From positions 3,043,501-3,107,500 of the forward strand of contig JAHQIY010000007.1 in the NCBI GenBank assembly GCA_019054805.1: 64,000 nucleotides of DNA. Reading direction: 5' to 3'. The stretch's first letter is position 1. Every line of letters starts with the position of its first letter. Source of the stretch: Brachionus manjavacas. Its lineage: Eukaryota; Rotifera; Eurotatoria; Ploima; Brachionidae. A model generated the notes under the pieces. That model was not told the DNA's origin. It was given only the letters and a program-made list of their open reading frames with translations, and did no database searches. The translations under genes and the position numbers were made by a program. Shown here one piece after another: positions 1 to 10,465 of the stretch.

Positions 1-716
1 TCGAAAAATTTAATTATTTTAACATAATGACGATCTCATGTTTAATGATGCATATGTTCATTAGAACTTTAAAAAAATTGAGTTATCTTTAACGAACATT
101 CTTGACCAGTGCTTTAGATGTATTAAATGTATTAAATTAGAATAAAAGCTGATTTACAACTTCTTTTATATTACTTTTATGGAATTTACTTAGTTATTTT
201 TATAAGGGTTTCAAAGATAAATGGAAATAATTTGAAGTTTTATCTTGTAATTGAAGTAGACATTTATAATATTGCGTGTAACCATTTCATAATGACTACT
301 CTAAGCTTGAAGTTAAAAATGTACCTGGAAATATTATGATTCAGCTTTTAGATGGACAGATTTAGGTTCAAAATTTTGTTGTTTGGTGTAGATTATCAGC
401 AACAAAAATTTTAACAGGTAATTATCTCAGAATTTATAAAGAAAATTTTAAGCATCAAGTAAAATTTGTGTAAGAATCAAAAATTTTAAGTCGAAAAATT
501 GTGATTTTTTAATTTTTATTAATAAAAATTTACAAATTTAAAATAAAAAAAATGTTAACAAATCTCTTTCATTTTGATTTATAATATACCTAAAATGAGT
601 TTTCGTTTTCACATCTTTTTAAAATTGCATTCAAATTATTTGAATTAAAAAAAAATTTCCATGCTTTTGTAATCTTGATAAATATTATTTTAGAATAAAG
701 TTAGGTGATTGAAGCC
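1..716. other. AT-rich stretch, nothing recognised
   Basis: Very AT-rich sequence with frequent stops in all frames; I see no gene or repeat. The last part, with an acceptor-like TTTTAG at about 688-693, is the likely 5' flank of the RPB8 gene. Confidence 0.5.
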
Positions 717-2022
717 ATGGGTGATATATTATTTGAAGATATTTTCGATGTTAAAGACATAGACCCAGATGGACAGAAATTTGATAGAGGTAACCTTTAA
801 TCGGCATAAATTACAATTTAAAGTAAAAATTTGCAAAATTTAAAAAAAACAGTTTCTCGGCTATTCTGCGAGAGTGAATCATTCAAAATGGACTTGATAC
901 TTGACGTGAATACACAAATCTATCCAATGGCTTTAGGTATGAAAACAAATATCTTATCTCAAAGTGGACATTTGAAAAATGTCAGTTAAAAATTATCTCC
1001 AAATCGCTTTATCTATGATTTATTTTACAACTGCAGCGTTTATCTGCACGCAAAATTTCCCACAACTCTTAACGTAAATTTTATCTTTATTGATAGATCC
1101 TAACACGAGCACGGCTCGTAATTCGGGTCGTAATTATATAAAACAACATTTTGAAAGAATAGCTTAATTCGGCCAAAACTAATATAATTTTATCTCAATT
1201 TTTTTGTTGATAATGGCTCTTAAAATTATTGGCTAGCGCGATACTGGACCATATATTAATGTTCTATAAATACCAAGTGAGAATTTGGTTAGAAAAAATG
1301 CTCCATTTAAGCTCTAAATTAACTACTCATTTTTAAAAAAAAATTTAATTTTTCAAATTTATTGCCCTTTTCATGAAAGATTTAAGACTATTATTATTTT
1401 AAGGCGTTTGGGTCCTTATCAAAAATTTTATCAAAGGTTTAAAATTTGAACAACGCATTTTTTTATTTCTTGTCGAGTTTTATTTTATTTATTGCTAAAT
1501 TTTTTGTTAAAGGTGATAAATTTCGTTTGTTGATTTGCACCAAATTGAGAGATGATCAAGCTGATGATAACGAGTATAACCCATTAGACACCAGTCCGAG
1601 CCGAGCAGATCAGTTTGAGTATGTAATGCATGGTAGAGTTTATCGCATCGAAGGAGATGAGACTGCTACCGAAAGTGCTTCTAATTTGTAATTTACTCAA
1701 TTTTTACTAATAATTAGACAATTTTTGAATAGTATCGGAAAAATCGTGCCTGATGATGTATTTACATTGAAATACTAACCAAAAAATTGTAAATGCATTA
1801 GTCTGGCATGGCTTATCCATACTTTACTAACAACTAACATCATCTATAGAAGATTTTTTTTCAATTTCAAATAATTTGATCGCTAAATAGCTTTTTATTT
1901 AAAGAAAAGCATACGTATCCTTTGGTGGTTTGTTGATGAGGCTGCATGGTGATGCAAATAACTTGTTCGGGTTTAAACAAGATGCAAATGTCTATCTTTT
2001 GATGAAAAAGCTGGCTTTCTGA
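717..2022 (+). CDS. POLR2H: RNA polymerases I/II/III subunit RPB8 (RPABC3)
   Basis: Shared small subunit of RNA polymerases I, II and III, nuclear, with an OB-like fold. Four exons read cleanly: 717-789, 853-936, 1513-1687 and 1905-2022, joined at GT/AG sites, giving 149 residues, against 150 in human. Family hallmarks are obvious: the start [19 protein letters not shown], then [35 protein letters not shown], and the invariant C-terminus [10 protein letters not shown] before the stop. Exon 4 is set at 1905 because this acceptor keeps the codon split after exon 3 (N-L-K-A-Y-V) in phase; the next AG would break the frame. Introns are 63, 576 and 217 bp. An acceptor-like AG lies 23 bases before the ATG. 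Identity is near certain; the exact exon-4 edge is slightly less so. Confidence 0.96.
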
Positions 2023-3042
2023 GTTCATTCCACTAATTGAAAATATTTCGAGAATTTTTTGTTAACTACATGATAAAGTTAAATAAATTGTAAAATGTTT
2101 ATAACATACTTTATTTCAATAGGAATTTTTTTTTTAATTTTTAATCATAAATTTAGCTTTTAAATTTTTATTTGAATGTCAATATTAAAATTTTATTTGT
2201 AAATCAATTCCAATCAAGAAATGACTCTAAAGCCAACCAATCTTTGAGAGTTGTCATTTTTTTAAAAAAATTAGTACGTTTGAAGAATTAGTGGGGACTG
2301 GATTATTTAGGAGTCTGCTAGCTGTTGTTTCAATATACAATAGTCGCTTGTAAAGCATTAGATTCAAATAGATGAGGAATATGGTTCTAAAAAAATTTTA
2401 TTATTTTAATTAAGTTTAAATTTAATGAATGCTGAAAATCGATCTTATTGAAAAGCTAATTTCGTTATTTTTAATTTCTCTAAAAATTATTTTAAGCAAA
2501 AAAATTAAGATCAAAATCAAAAATTTTTCATTATTATGGAATTAATCATTTTGTGGAAAAAAATTAAAAAATTTATCTTGTTAATCTCAAAAGTGAATCA
2601 AATTCATATGATCAAAAGCTTTAGCTGGAGTTAATCCCTAAAAATCTATAAATCACTGATCCGAACGTTGATCGACTATTTTAACAGGACTATTGTCTCA
2701 TTATTTAAACTGTGAAAAAGAAAGAATAAAGCTAATTCTGCAAAAAATGCAAAACAAGATTTAGAGAATAATTTAATTTTTCCTCTAAAACCAAGCATTG
2801 ATACGATTCACAAAACGCTGAAAATCAATAAACTAGAAGACAGCTCAAACTTTTTTTAATGAAAAATTAATGAAAACGAAATCAGATAACTTTCCAAAAA
2901 GACTTCCAACCCAACCCAACAAAAATTCCGAACTGTTTTCGATAAGATACAGTTAAGCTTAGATTATACAAAATTATTTCTACCAGGCTAGCTGAAAAGA
3001 ACGAAAAGAACTGAAAGGAACTTTTCCCTGTGTTTTTTTATT
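2023..3042. other. Intergenic, no gene seen
   Basis: AT-rich, no ORF of note. The part from about 2640 to 3042 is less AT-rich and probably belongs to the retrotransposon remnant that follows, but I could not match it to a domain. Confidence 0.4.
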
Positions 3043-3315
3043 AGACTTTGCAAAAGCATTCGACAAAGTTCTGCTTTCACGACTGGTTTATAAATTTAGC
3101 AAATATGGATTTGATGATATATTATTAAGTTGGACAAATTCCTTTCTTACAAATCGTTCTCAAAAATTTATTTTAGGAGAAGCTGTATCAACTTGAAGGC
3201 GTGTTAAAAGTGGCGTGCCTCAGGTACCCGTTTTGGGCCCCTTGCTCTTTGTGATCTAAATCAAATGTTTCGAGAAACTTGAGCTTATTTTTTGCTGACG
3301 ATACCAAGCTCTCGG
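3043..3315 (+). mobile_element. Non-LTR retrotransposon reverse transcriptase fragment
   Basis: A decayed stretch of the LINE reverse transcriptase palm. Reading frames on the plus strand show DFAKAFDKV (motif A region) near 3043, SGVPQ-PVLGPLLF near 3210-3255 (motif B) and FFADDTKLS near 3288-3310 (the catalytic FADD box). A stop interrupts it between these motifs and another follows LLFVI, so it is not functional. It is directly followed by an endonuclease piece, the reverse of the normal ORF2 order (EN then RT), so this is a rearranged or composite remnant. The FAKAFDKV and FADD motifs are of the CR1/Jockey-type LINE group. Confidence 0.8.
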
Positions 3316-4480
3316 TTATATAAGTTGTTGAAGACTCAAAAGTACACTTCAATAGTTAAGGCTCGAAATAGACATGGAGGAGGAATAGCTATGGTAGCAA
3401 GAGACGGAATTGAATTTAAACAAGATTACTCATTTGATAAGTTTAGTGAAGAGCTTCTTTGTATTAAAATATATCTAAAAAACACTCAATTTTTTATTTT
3501 TAGCCTTTACAATCCACCAAATACTGTACTTCCTTTTGAACTTTTCTTAGATATCTCAAAGAGATGTGGAAATTTTATAAAAGGGGGTGATTTTAATGCG
3601 AAATCTAAAAGTTTAGGTTGTTTTGGAGAAAACGAAAATGGTTTTATCTTAGAAGATATTTTTAGCAAGCTCAATCTTTCCGCAATCAATGACAGTACAC
3701 CAACATATAATATATTGAAGTCCTTGATCTATTCTTAATACTTTCATCATTATCGGATAAGGACTTCAAAAATCTTATAGACCATGATATGTTAAGTGAC
3801 CACTTTCCAATTCAAACTTGTATATATAAACCTATAATCATTCAATTACAATTAAACCCTTGAAAACAAGTTTTAATTTTAAAAAAGTAAATTGGGGACT
3901 TTACTGAGATATACTTAAGTCATCAAATCAACGTATAAGCTCTTTTACGAACATTAATGACATAAATGAACACATTTCAAAAAAGATCATTAATGCTGCC
4001 CAAAAAAGTGTTCCAGTTTACACTCAAAAGTCTTTTAAACCGAGCTTACCGAAAAATATTGTCTTATTAATCAAAGAACGAAGGAAAATTAGAAGATTTT
4101 TCCAAAAAACAAGGTGTCCTTCTTTAAAGATAACTTTTAATAAGCTTACATCTGAGATACGTTTAGCTCTTAAAGAATTTTGGAAATAAAACTGGAAAGA
4201 ATTAACTATTAAATATTTAATATTATATTAAATATTAACAAAATATCTTTCAAATAGAAAATGGGGTCTAAAATCAAAAACATTATGTAATCTTTACAAG
4301 TCCTTAATAGGATCAATCTTGGATCATTCTTTTCCTTGTTTAAATTCATTCACAGAAACTAACATCAAAAAAATACAAGTTATTCAAAATTCAAATAAAT
4401 TAAAGCTACCATAAAGTACAGGAAGGAAAATAGTTTTTAAAAGTTAAACCTCATTGTCTATACATGATAGAGTCTGATGC
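3292..4480 (+). mobile_element. LINE apurinic endonuclease domain and 3' piece, decayed
   Basis: From 3292 a 148-residue open frame gives the APE-type endonuclease of a non-LTR retrotransposon: RHGGGIAMVARDGIEF, SLYNPPNT and KGGDFNAKS are its standard blocks. The C-terminal SDHFPI block, with the catalytic Asp-His, follows in another frame near 3797-3815. The linker towards the reverse transcriptase continues to about 4190. From about 4240 to 4480 an ORF2 C-terminal-like segment is visible (SNRKWGLKSKTLCNLYKSL, then VIQN), so the reverse transcriptase core is missing between them. Several stops and frameshifts show it is dead. Confidence 0.72.
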
Positions 4481-5281
4481 TTCTTTCCATTTAAAAATTT
4501 CTAAACTCCAAACTCAGGAGGTAGAACTGGTTTTGATATTTTATAATATCACTATTTTAAACTTTTCATGCAATTAATTTTATTGATTTGAATATGAATT
4601 TACACAACTTTTGGAAATTGTTTTTAAAAATTCTTTTTCCAATAGCCAACTCTTTTGAAATTTTTGAAGGAATATTTTGTTGTGTAAACTAAATTAATAC
4701 TAATAAAATCAAATTAAAATTAATTTTAGGATTAGTCTTTAAAGCAAAATTAATAAAATGGAATAATTCCTGAATAATTGATTTTAATAGAATATTATCC
4801 ATACCTCAAATCATTAATGAAGTCCTTTTTTAATTATCAATTTTATGTGGATTAAAATAAGCATTAAGAAATTTTTAAACCAAATTATAATTTTTTTACT
4901 CTAAACAATTTAGTCCAAAAATTAAGTCGAAAACTGACACTTTTTTATATTGTAATTAATAATTATATACCAAAAATAAAAAATATAAAGATAATCAAAT
5001 CCTAATTATTTAAGACTGGTAAAACCTTATCTTTAAGATTGATTATCAGTATTTTTAGCAAAATGAAGTTTATAAACAAATTTTAATGATCATGATCAAA
5101 ATTTTATTAATAAAAAAGGTTTTAATTAACTTTAAAATATAATTTAGAGACATATTTTCATGTTTAATAAATGATTATTTGCTTTTGCATTTAATAAATA
5201 TTTTAAACCAAATTATAATAATATTTGATCATGTATTGAAAATTTAGATGAGTGCTTCATTTTGTAAAAATTACAAAATAC
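4481..5281. other. Intergenic or 3' flank, no gene seen
   Basis: Very AT-rich. I searched the minus strand for a membrane-spanning last exon of the VASt gene that ends at about 5282 and found no convincing one. Confidence 0.4.
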
Positions 5282-6557
5282 TTACATTAAAATAAAATAG
5301 ACCAAAAAAATTTTATTTTTTAATGATTCTTTTTCTAAATTTTGGTCATATTTACTATTTGGCTCAAAAATTATTTTACTTTTGTTTAAAAGCGAATTTT
5401 GGCTTAGCAAAGAATAACTCGTTTTAGCTTTTAATTTTTCGTTTCCAGCCTGCCTTGAATTTGAAGATGATTTTCTACTTAATATTGATTTAGTTGCCTT
5501 TAGTGGTAACTTGGTTTGAAAATTTAATTGATTTTGATCAGAACTTGATTCATTATCGCACGAAAATTCTTGAAATGTGGCTTCTTTCTTTAGATGATTA
5601 GACTTAATGAGAAAATTTTCTTGAAGTCCTTCGTAGCAAGACTTTTCAATTAAACCTAAAAGAATCGAAAAATCAAAATAAACATTATCAAAATTAAAGG
5701 AATTTACTTCTAATAAAATAATTCGGTTTCTGTAAGTACCTTACAATTCCACGAATAATCAAAATAGTTTTCTTTTCACCATCTTTAATCAACCAAAATG
5801 TATAACACAGTTTAAAACAATCGACATACATAATACCCGAGCTAGACGTCTCAGCTTCTATTACAAAATATTTATCATCAAGTTGTTTGATAATTTTCTT
5901 TTAATTGAAAAATTTAATTAGATTAAAATTTAAAGCGAAATTATTTGTTTTTACCACATTCTCCGTATTTTTGCATGTTTTATTACCGAAAATTCCGCCA
6001 ACTTTAACTTCAAATTCGTTTGTCTTCTTCTTATAATTATTTTCTGTAGTCCAGCTTCCGGCATTGAAATCTTTTAGCAAAAAATTAAGATATTTCTAAA
6101 ATTTTTTGAGCACAAATGCTTGTTGCACTTTGTTAGAGAATAAATATAAAATAAAATAATTAATTTAATTTCTATTTTTTTAAACACATATCAGAACACA
6201 ATAATTATGAAAAATTTTCTAGAATCGAAATTTTCAAATTATCTTATTTTTATCTCCTCTCTGATTTTTAAAAAAATTAAAAACAGCAATTAACCAAGCA
6301 TTTTTGCATTATTTAAAATAATTCTTACTGAAAATGTTTATCAATTTAGCATATTCCTGGTAAAATCGATTGAATTCAAACAAGCAACCAAATAAATAAA
6401 AAATTGATAAATCAAAAGAGTCTTTAATTAACAGTCTTCCAAATTTCTCTTCATCGTCTGGGTCATAGCCATCAGATCTTAAATATTTATATTCGCAAAT
6501 GGCATTCAAATGATTTCTAGATTTTAATTTTTTTTTTGCAGATGACCGTAATGACAT
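5282..6557 (-). CDS. VASt-domain-only paralogue of GRAMD1/Aster (copy B)
   Basis: Four minus-strand exons: 6557-6329, 6070-5955, 5897-5708 and 5655-5286 (or stop at 5282 if unspliced). They encode a start at MSLRSSAKKKLK, then the VASt sterol-binding fold: SFDLSIFYLFGCLFEFNRFY, DFNAGSWTTENNYKKKTNEF, CKNTENV, and FVIEAETSSSGIMYVDCFK to LIEKSCYEGLQENF. Exon lengths and phases match the GRAMD1 gene at 20.7-30.0 kb (third exon 190 nt in both). No GRAM domain precedes the VASt part. After it comes a Ser/Lys-rich tail of about 110 residues. A strong donor GTAAGT sits at the end of exon 4, so a further exon is likely, but I could not find it. In GRAMD1 proteins VASt binds sterols at ER-plasma membrane contacts. 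Function here is unknown; it may be a decaying duplicate. Confidence 0.7.
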
Positions 6558-7115
6558 AATTGTACAACAATAAATAACTTAGGCTATGATTGTTTTTTAA
6601 AAATTATTTTATAAGAATATGTTAAATATATTTTTGAAAATCAGTCAAGCAAAGACGAAAATAATAATGATTTTTAAATTGCTTTGAATTCTTTAGACGT
6701 GTCAAATTTTAATTATTATTGATTAAAAGAAAAAGACTAAATTAAAATAAAATTTAAATTGGAAAAATATAAATAATGAATTCGTTAAAAATAAATATTC
6801 AGCAATAAAAGATTATTGGAAACTTTTTTAACTTTGACAAAATCCTTGTAAAAAATATCATCGTAAATTAAGTTATTTGAATTTGAAATAAAATATTCAA
6901 TTTTTTATGTAGAATCTAGGTTTTAAAATGTTTTATCATGGATCATTCGAGAGAATTGGTTGAGTGAAATTCAGCTATTCTTCATGAGGGAAGGAGTATC
7001 ACATATTTATTAACTTCAATGGCGTAAAAGCGTAAAAAACTAATAGAAAAAATCAAAGAATTATAGAAAAAAATTAGATTAGATTTTAAACAGTAGCAAA
7101 AAATTTGAGTATGTC
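6558..7115. other. Intergenic, no gene seen
   Basis: AT-rich and without coding signal; contains the 5' flank of VASt copy B and, at 7116-7128, the left target duplication of the adjacent SINE. Confidence 0.4.
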
Positions 7116-7128
7116 ACTTGAATACTAT

Positions 7129-7423
7129 AGAGCCCGTATAGCCGAATGGTTTGCGTGTTAGTCATGCAAGCAGAGGATCGAGGGTTCAAAACCCGCTGAG
7201 GGTGAAAAAATCTTTAAATATCTCTGCAATACGGGGCGAATGTTTAAACCTTTTTCATCATAAAAATAGGGGGACCAGTTTCGGCTGGGTAATAATTGCG
7301 GTGTAGATGATCAACTCGATGCAGTAGCCTCTGTGTCAGGTCGTAGCCGTTGCTCAAAAAGGTATTTGAAAAGGAGATGAGCGCCTCTCCATTATCCACT
7401 AGGAAAGAATAGGGTCAATTATT
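7129..7423 (+). mobile_element. tRNA-derived SINE, full length, copy 1
   Basis: About 295 bp. The head looks like a tRNA gene: an A-box-like stretch ATAGCCGAATGGTT at about 7138-7151 and a B box GGGTTCAAAACCC at about 7182-7194, at RNA polymerase III promoter spacing. A unique body follows (for example GATCAACTCGATGCAGTAGC near 7308-7327). A 13-bp direct repeat ACTTGAATACTAT flanks it exactly (7116-7128 and 7424-7436), a target-site duplication showing retroposition. Two further copies of the same body lie at 55.9 and 58.5 kb. Confidence 0.85.
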
Positions 7424-7654
7424 ACTTGAATACTATGAACCCTTTGAATCCAAAGCAAGTTAATTTTGTTGGTATGAGTATTTCAATTCTTTTTCTTTTA
7501 TGAAGCCTAAAAAAAATCAAAAATGACCGATTATATAATCATTAATTGTCTGTGATTTTTAAAAACAATATATATTAATTTATCTTTTAAAAAGAAAGTG
7601 TAAATTAAAGATTTCAAATTGAAAGCTATTTTTTAAATTTTGATGAATTTTAGG

Positions 7655-9205
7655 AGACAAAGTTGTCGAAACCTCTGTCAATTATTTTTATTAAATCGTA
7701 CCTTGAGGGTGAGCTTCCGATGACATGGAAAAACGCCAACGTTACACCACTGCATAAAAAAGGGTCAAAGGTAGAACTGGGTAACTATAGACCAGTGTCG
7801 CTGACATCAGTCCCTGGTAAAATAATGGAGAAGATTTTAAGAAATGAACTGATCCAGTATCTCACAGAAAACAACCTTATTAACCAAAAACAACACGGTT
7901 TTATGCCAAACAAATCATGCACAACAAACCTTATTGAATTTTTAGACAAACTAACTTTTGAGAAGAAAAAGGTAATTCAGTTGACGTAATTTACACAGAT
8001 TTTTCGAAAGCGTTTGATAAAGTACCGCACAAGAAACTTTTCGCAAAATTAATTGCATATGGAATCAATAACCAAATGCACTCATGGCTCAGGTCATTCT
8101 TAATCGGAAGAAAGCAACGTGTAGTCATGGGCGAAACTATGTCAGACTGGGAAGATGTATCGAGTGGAGTACCAGTTCTTGGCCCTATTTTATTTGTAAT
8201 TTATATAAACGACTTGGTCGAAGTTTTAAAGGAAATTTAATTTATCTTACGCAGATGATTTGAAAATAATCGGACCCTTAAGTCAAGACGTAACTTTACC
8301 ACTCTCTCTTCAAAATGATCTAAACAGCCTTACTAGTTGGGCAGATATATGGTCTACCGATCTAAATTTAGAGAAATGTATAGTAATGCACATTGGAAAA
8401 AATCCCAACTTTCAATATCAAATGCTCAACCAAACAAATGGTTTAAGTCATACTCTAAAAGAAACGGCAGAAGAAAAAGATCTAGGTGTTTACATAACAA
8501 ATGATCTGAAATGGAAAAAACAATGCTCAGCAGCATCTGCAAAAGCAAACAGAGCATTAGGTATGATCAAGCACACATTCAAAAACTTAAGTGTTACTTC
8601 TCTTAGGCTACTCTATACAGCACTAGTTCGTCCACATCTTGAATATGCTGTAAGCGTCTGGAGTCCTACAACTAAAGGTGATATACAGATAATCGAAAAG
8701 GTACAACGGAGAGCGACTAAACTTCTAAGTTGTCTAAAAAATATTCCATATGAATCAAGGCTAAAGATTTTAAATTTGACAACCCTTGAAGAGAGGCGAA
8801 AAAGAGGTGATTTAATCCAAATGTACAAACTAGTCAAAGGTATGGAAAATATAAATTTAATAAATGGAATTAATTATGCAAAAACAACAACAGGACCAGC
8901 TGGTAATTTAAGAAGACATGACAAAAGACTAGTGAGAGAACTGACCAAGAAGGGTTCTCAACGTTTCAATTTCTTAACTAATAGGGTGGTGGATATATGG
9001 AATGGTTTGTCAACAGGAGCTGTAAATGCTGTTTCACTCAATAGTTTTAAGGCAATAATCGACCGAGAAGTTTTTGGTATGGATAAAAGCAAAGACTGCT
9101 AAGGCTCTTAATGGGCCAGGCGCCATATTGGCGTTGGTATAGCGATCATTTTCGCTGTACAGCAGTTCACACTACTACTACTACTAATACTACTACTAAA
9201 GTTCG
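7655..9205 (+). mobile_element. 5'-truncated CR1/Jockey-type LINE, reverse transcriptase and 3' end
   Basis: Open frames at 7663-7989, about 7985-8240 and 8260-9102 form one reverse transcriptase broken by two frameshifts. Seen in order: KPLSIIFIKSYLEGELPMTW, NYRPVSLTSVPGKIMEKILR, KQHGFMPNKSC, DFSKAFDKVPH, SGVP-VLGPILFVIYINDL and ADDLKIIG, then the LINE thumb region VRPHLEYAVSVWSP and VQRRATKLL. Three codons are missing inside the normal SGVPQGSVLGP motif and the frame shifts at the ADD box, so it is inactive. The 3' UTR (9103-9170) has GGCGCCATATTGGCG and ends in a run of ACT trinucleotides at about 9171-9198, a typical simple-repeat LINE tail. The endonuclease part is missing (5' truncation). 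Confidence 0.88.
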
Positions 9206-9606
9206 AATGTCAATACTCAAAGGATTTTTAAGATAGTCGTATTAACAGAGTTTTTTTAAATTCTGGATTTGAAAGATAAATAAAAATTATTTAAAATTTC
9301 TTTTATTTTATATACACTTTTTAAAATTATTGAAAATTAATTTATCTAAATTCTTAAAATTAGAATCAATCAGATTTAAAAAATGAACTTTTAAAATCCT
9401 ATGTTAAACTATCCACTGAGTTGATTTTTGGTGTAAGAAAAAAATTAGATAAGAAAAAATTTTTGCATTCTTTTCAAATAGCATTTTCATTTCTTTTTTT
9501 TAAGAAAATCATTTCGATCACTTTCACATTTTAATTCTCATAATTCGGATTCGAATTCATTTAATTTTTAAAATATTTAATTTTGTTAGAATATTCTTTC
9601 ACATGT
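9206..9606. other. Intergenic, nothing recognised
   Basis: AT-rich, no coding signal, between a LINE tail and the palindromic element. Confidence 0.4.
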
Positions 9607-9951
9607 ATTATTTTCGGTTTTTACATTCGATTAAAACCAAATTAAAAAACTTTTTATTTTATTTTATTCATTATTATTTATAATAATTACTTCTTTTTTT
9701 ATTTATTAGCTAAAAGATCTTCTGAGCCCATTACAGATATACAAATAATTATTATTTGTATATTATTAATATTATATTTATACGTAATAATTATTATTAA
9801 TAAGAATAATTATTTGTATATCTGTAATGGGCTCCGGAGATCTTTTAGATAATAAATAAAAAAAGAAGTAATTATTATAAATAACAATGAATAAAATAAA
9901 ATAAAAAGTTTTTTAATTTGGTTTTAATCGAATGTAAAAACCGAAAATAAT
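9607..9951. repeat. Long near-perfect inverted repeat (foldback element)
   Basis: Two arms of about 147 bp, 9607-9753 and 9805-9951, are reverse complements with only about four mismatches, around a loop of about 51 bp that is itself AT-rich and partly self-complementary. The ends are ATTATTTTCGG and CCGAAAATAAT. The arms include GAGCCCATTACAGATATAC, clearly non-simple sequence. It would fold into a long hairpin as DNA or RNA. This fits a non-autonomous foldback or MITE-type transposon; I could not fix a target duplication. Confidence 0.85.
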
Positions 9952-10465
9952 GTCAAACAAATGTGTTTTCTTTTTAATTTTTATATTTTTATATTGGTTT
10001 ATCTCTAGTGTCTCTGTAAGTATCCTTTAGATTTCTCAGAGTAATAACAAATAAAGATAACTGTTTAAATTTTGGTTTATAGAAGAAATTTTAAATTTTT
10101 TAAAATCTGAAGATTGGGATTTTGTGTTCAAAAATCGAAATTTCAGATTTTGTCGAAATTTTTAAATAAAGTACTTTTATTAAAAGGAATTTTTAATTGT
10201 TTTTAAGTGAAAAAACATTTAAGAAATCATTTATCACAAAAAAATTTAATAAAGCATTTTTTATTGAAATTTTGTCTTATAACATTTGCCGTATATAGAT
10301 AATATTTGTCGCTACAAAAATTTTTAATTATAATTCATTTTAAAAATATACAATTAATTTTAAATGATAAAAAATTGAATTCATTTAAAAATTTCTATTT
10401 TAAAATTGAATGTCATGAATTTTTTATTTTTGGACTAGATATTTTTAACAAGCGGATATAAGCAT
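9952..10465. other. Intergenic, nothing recognised
   Basis: AT-rich 3' flank of the VASt gene that ends at 10466; no ORF or repeat noticed. Confidence 0.4.

Noticed and set aside
7131..7200. Functional tRNA gene
   Set aside because: The head has A- and B-box-like sequence but continues into a repeated body with target duplications and does not give a clear cloverleaf by eye; it is a SINE.
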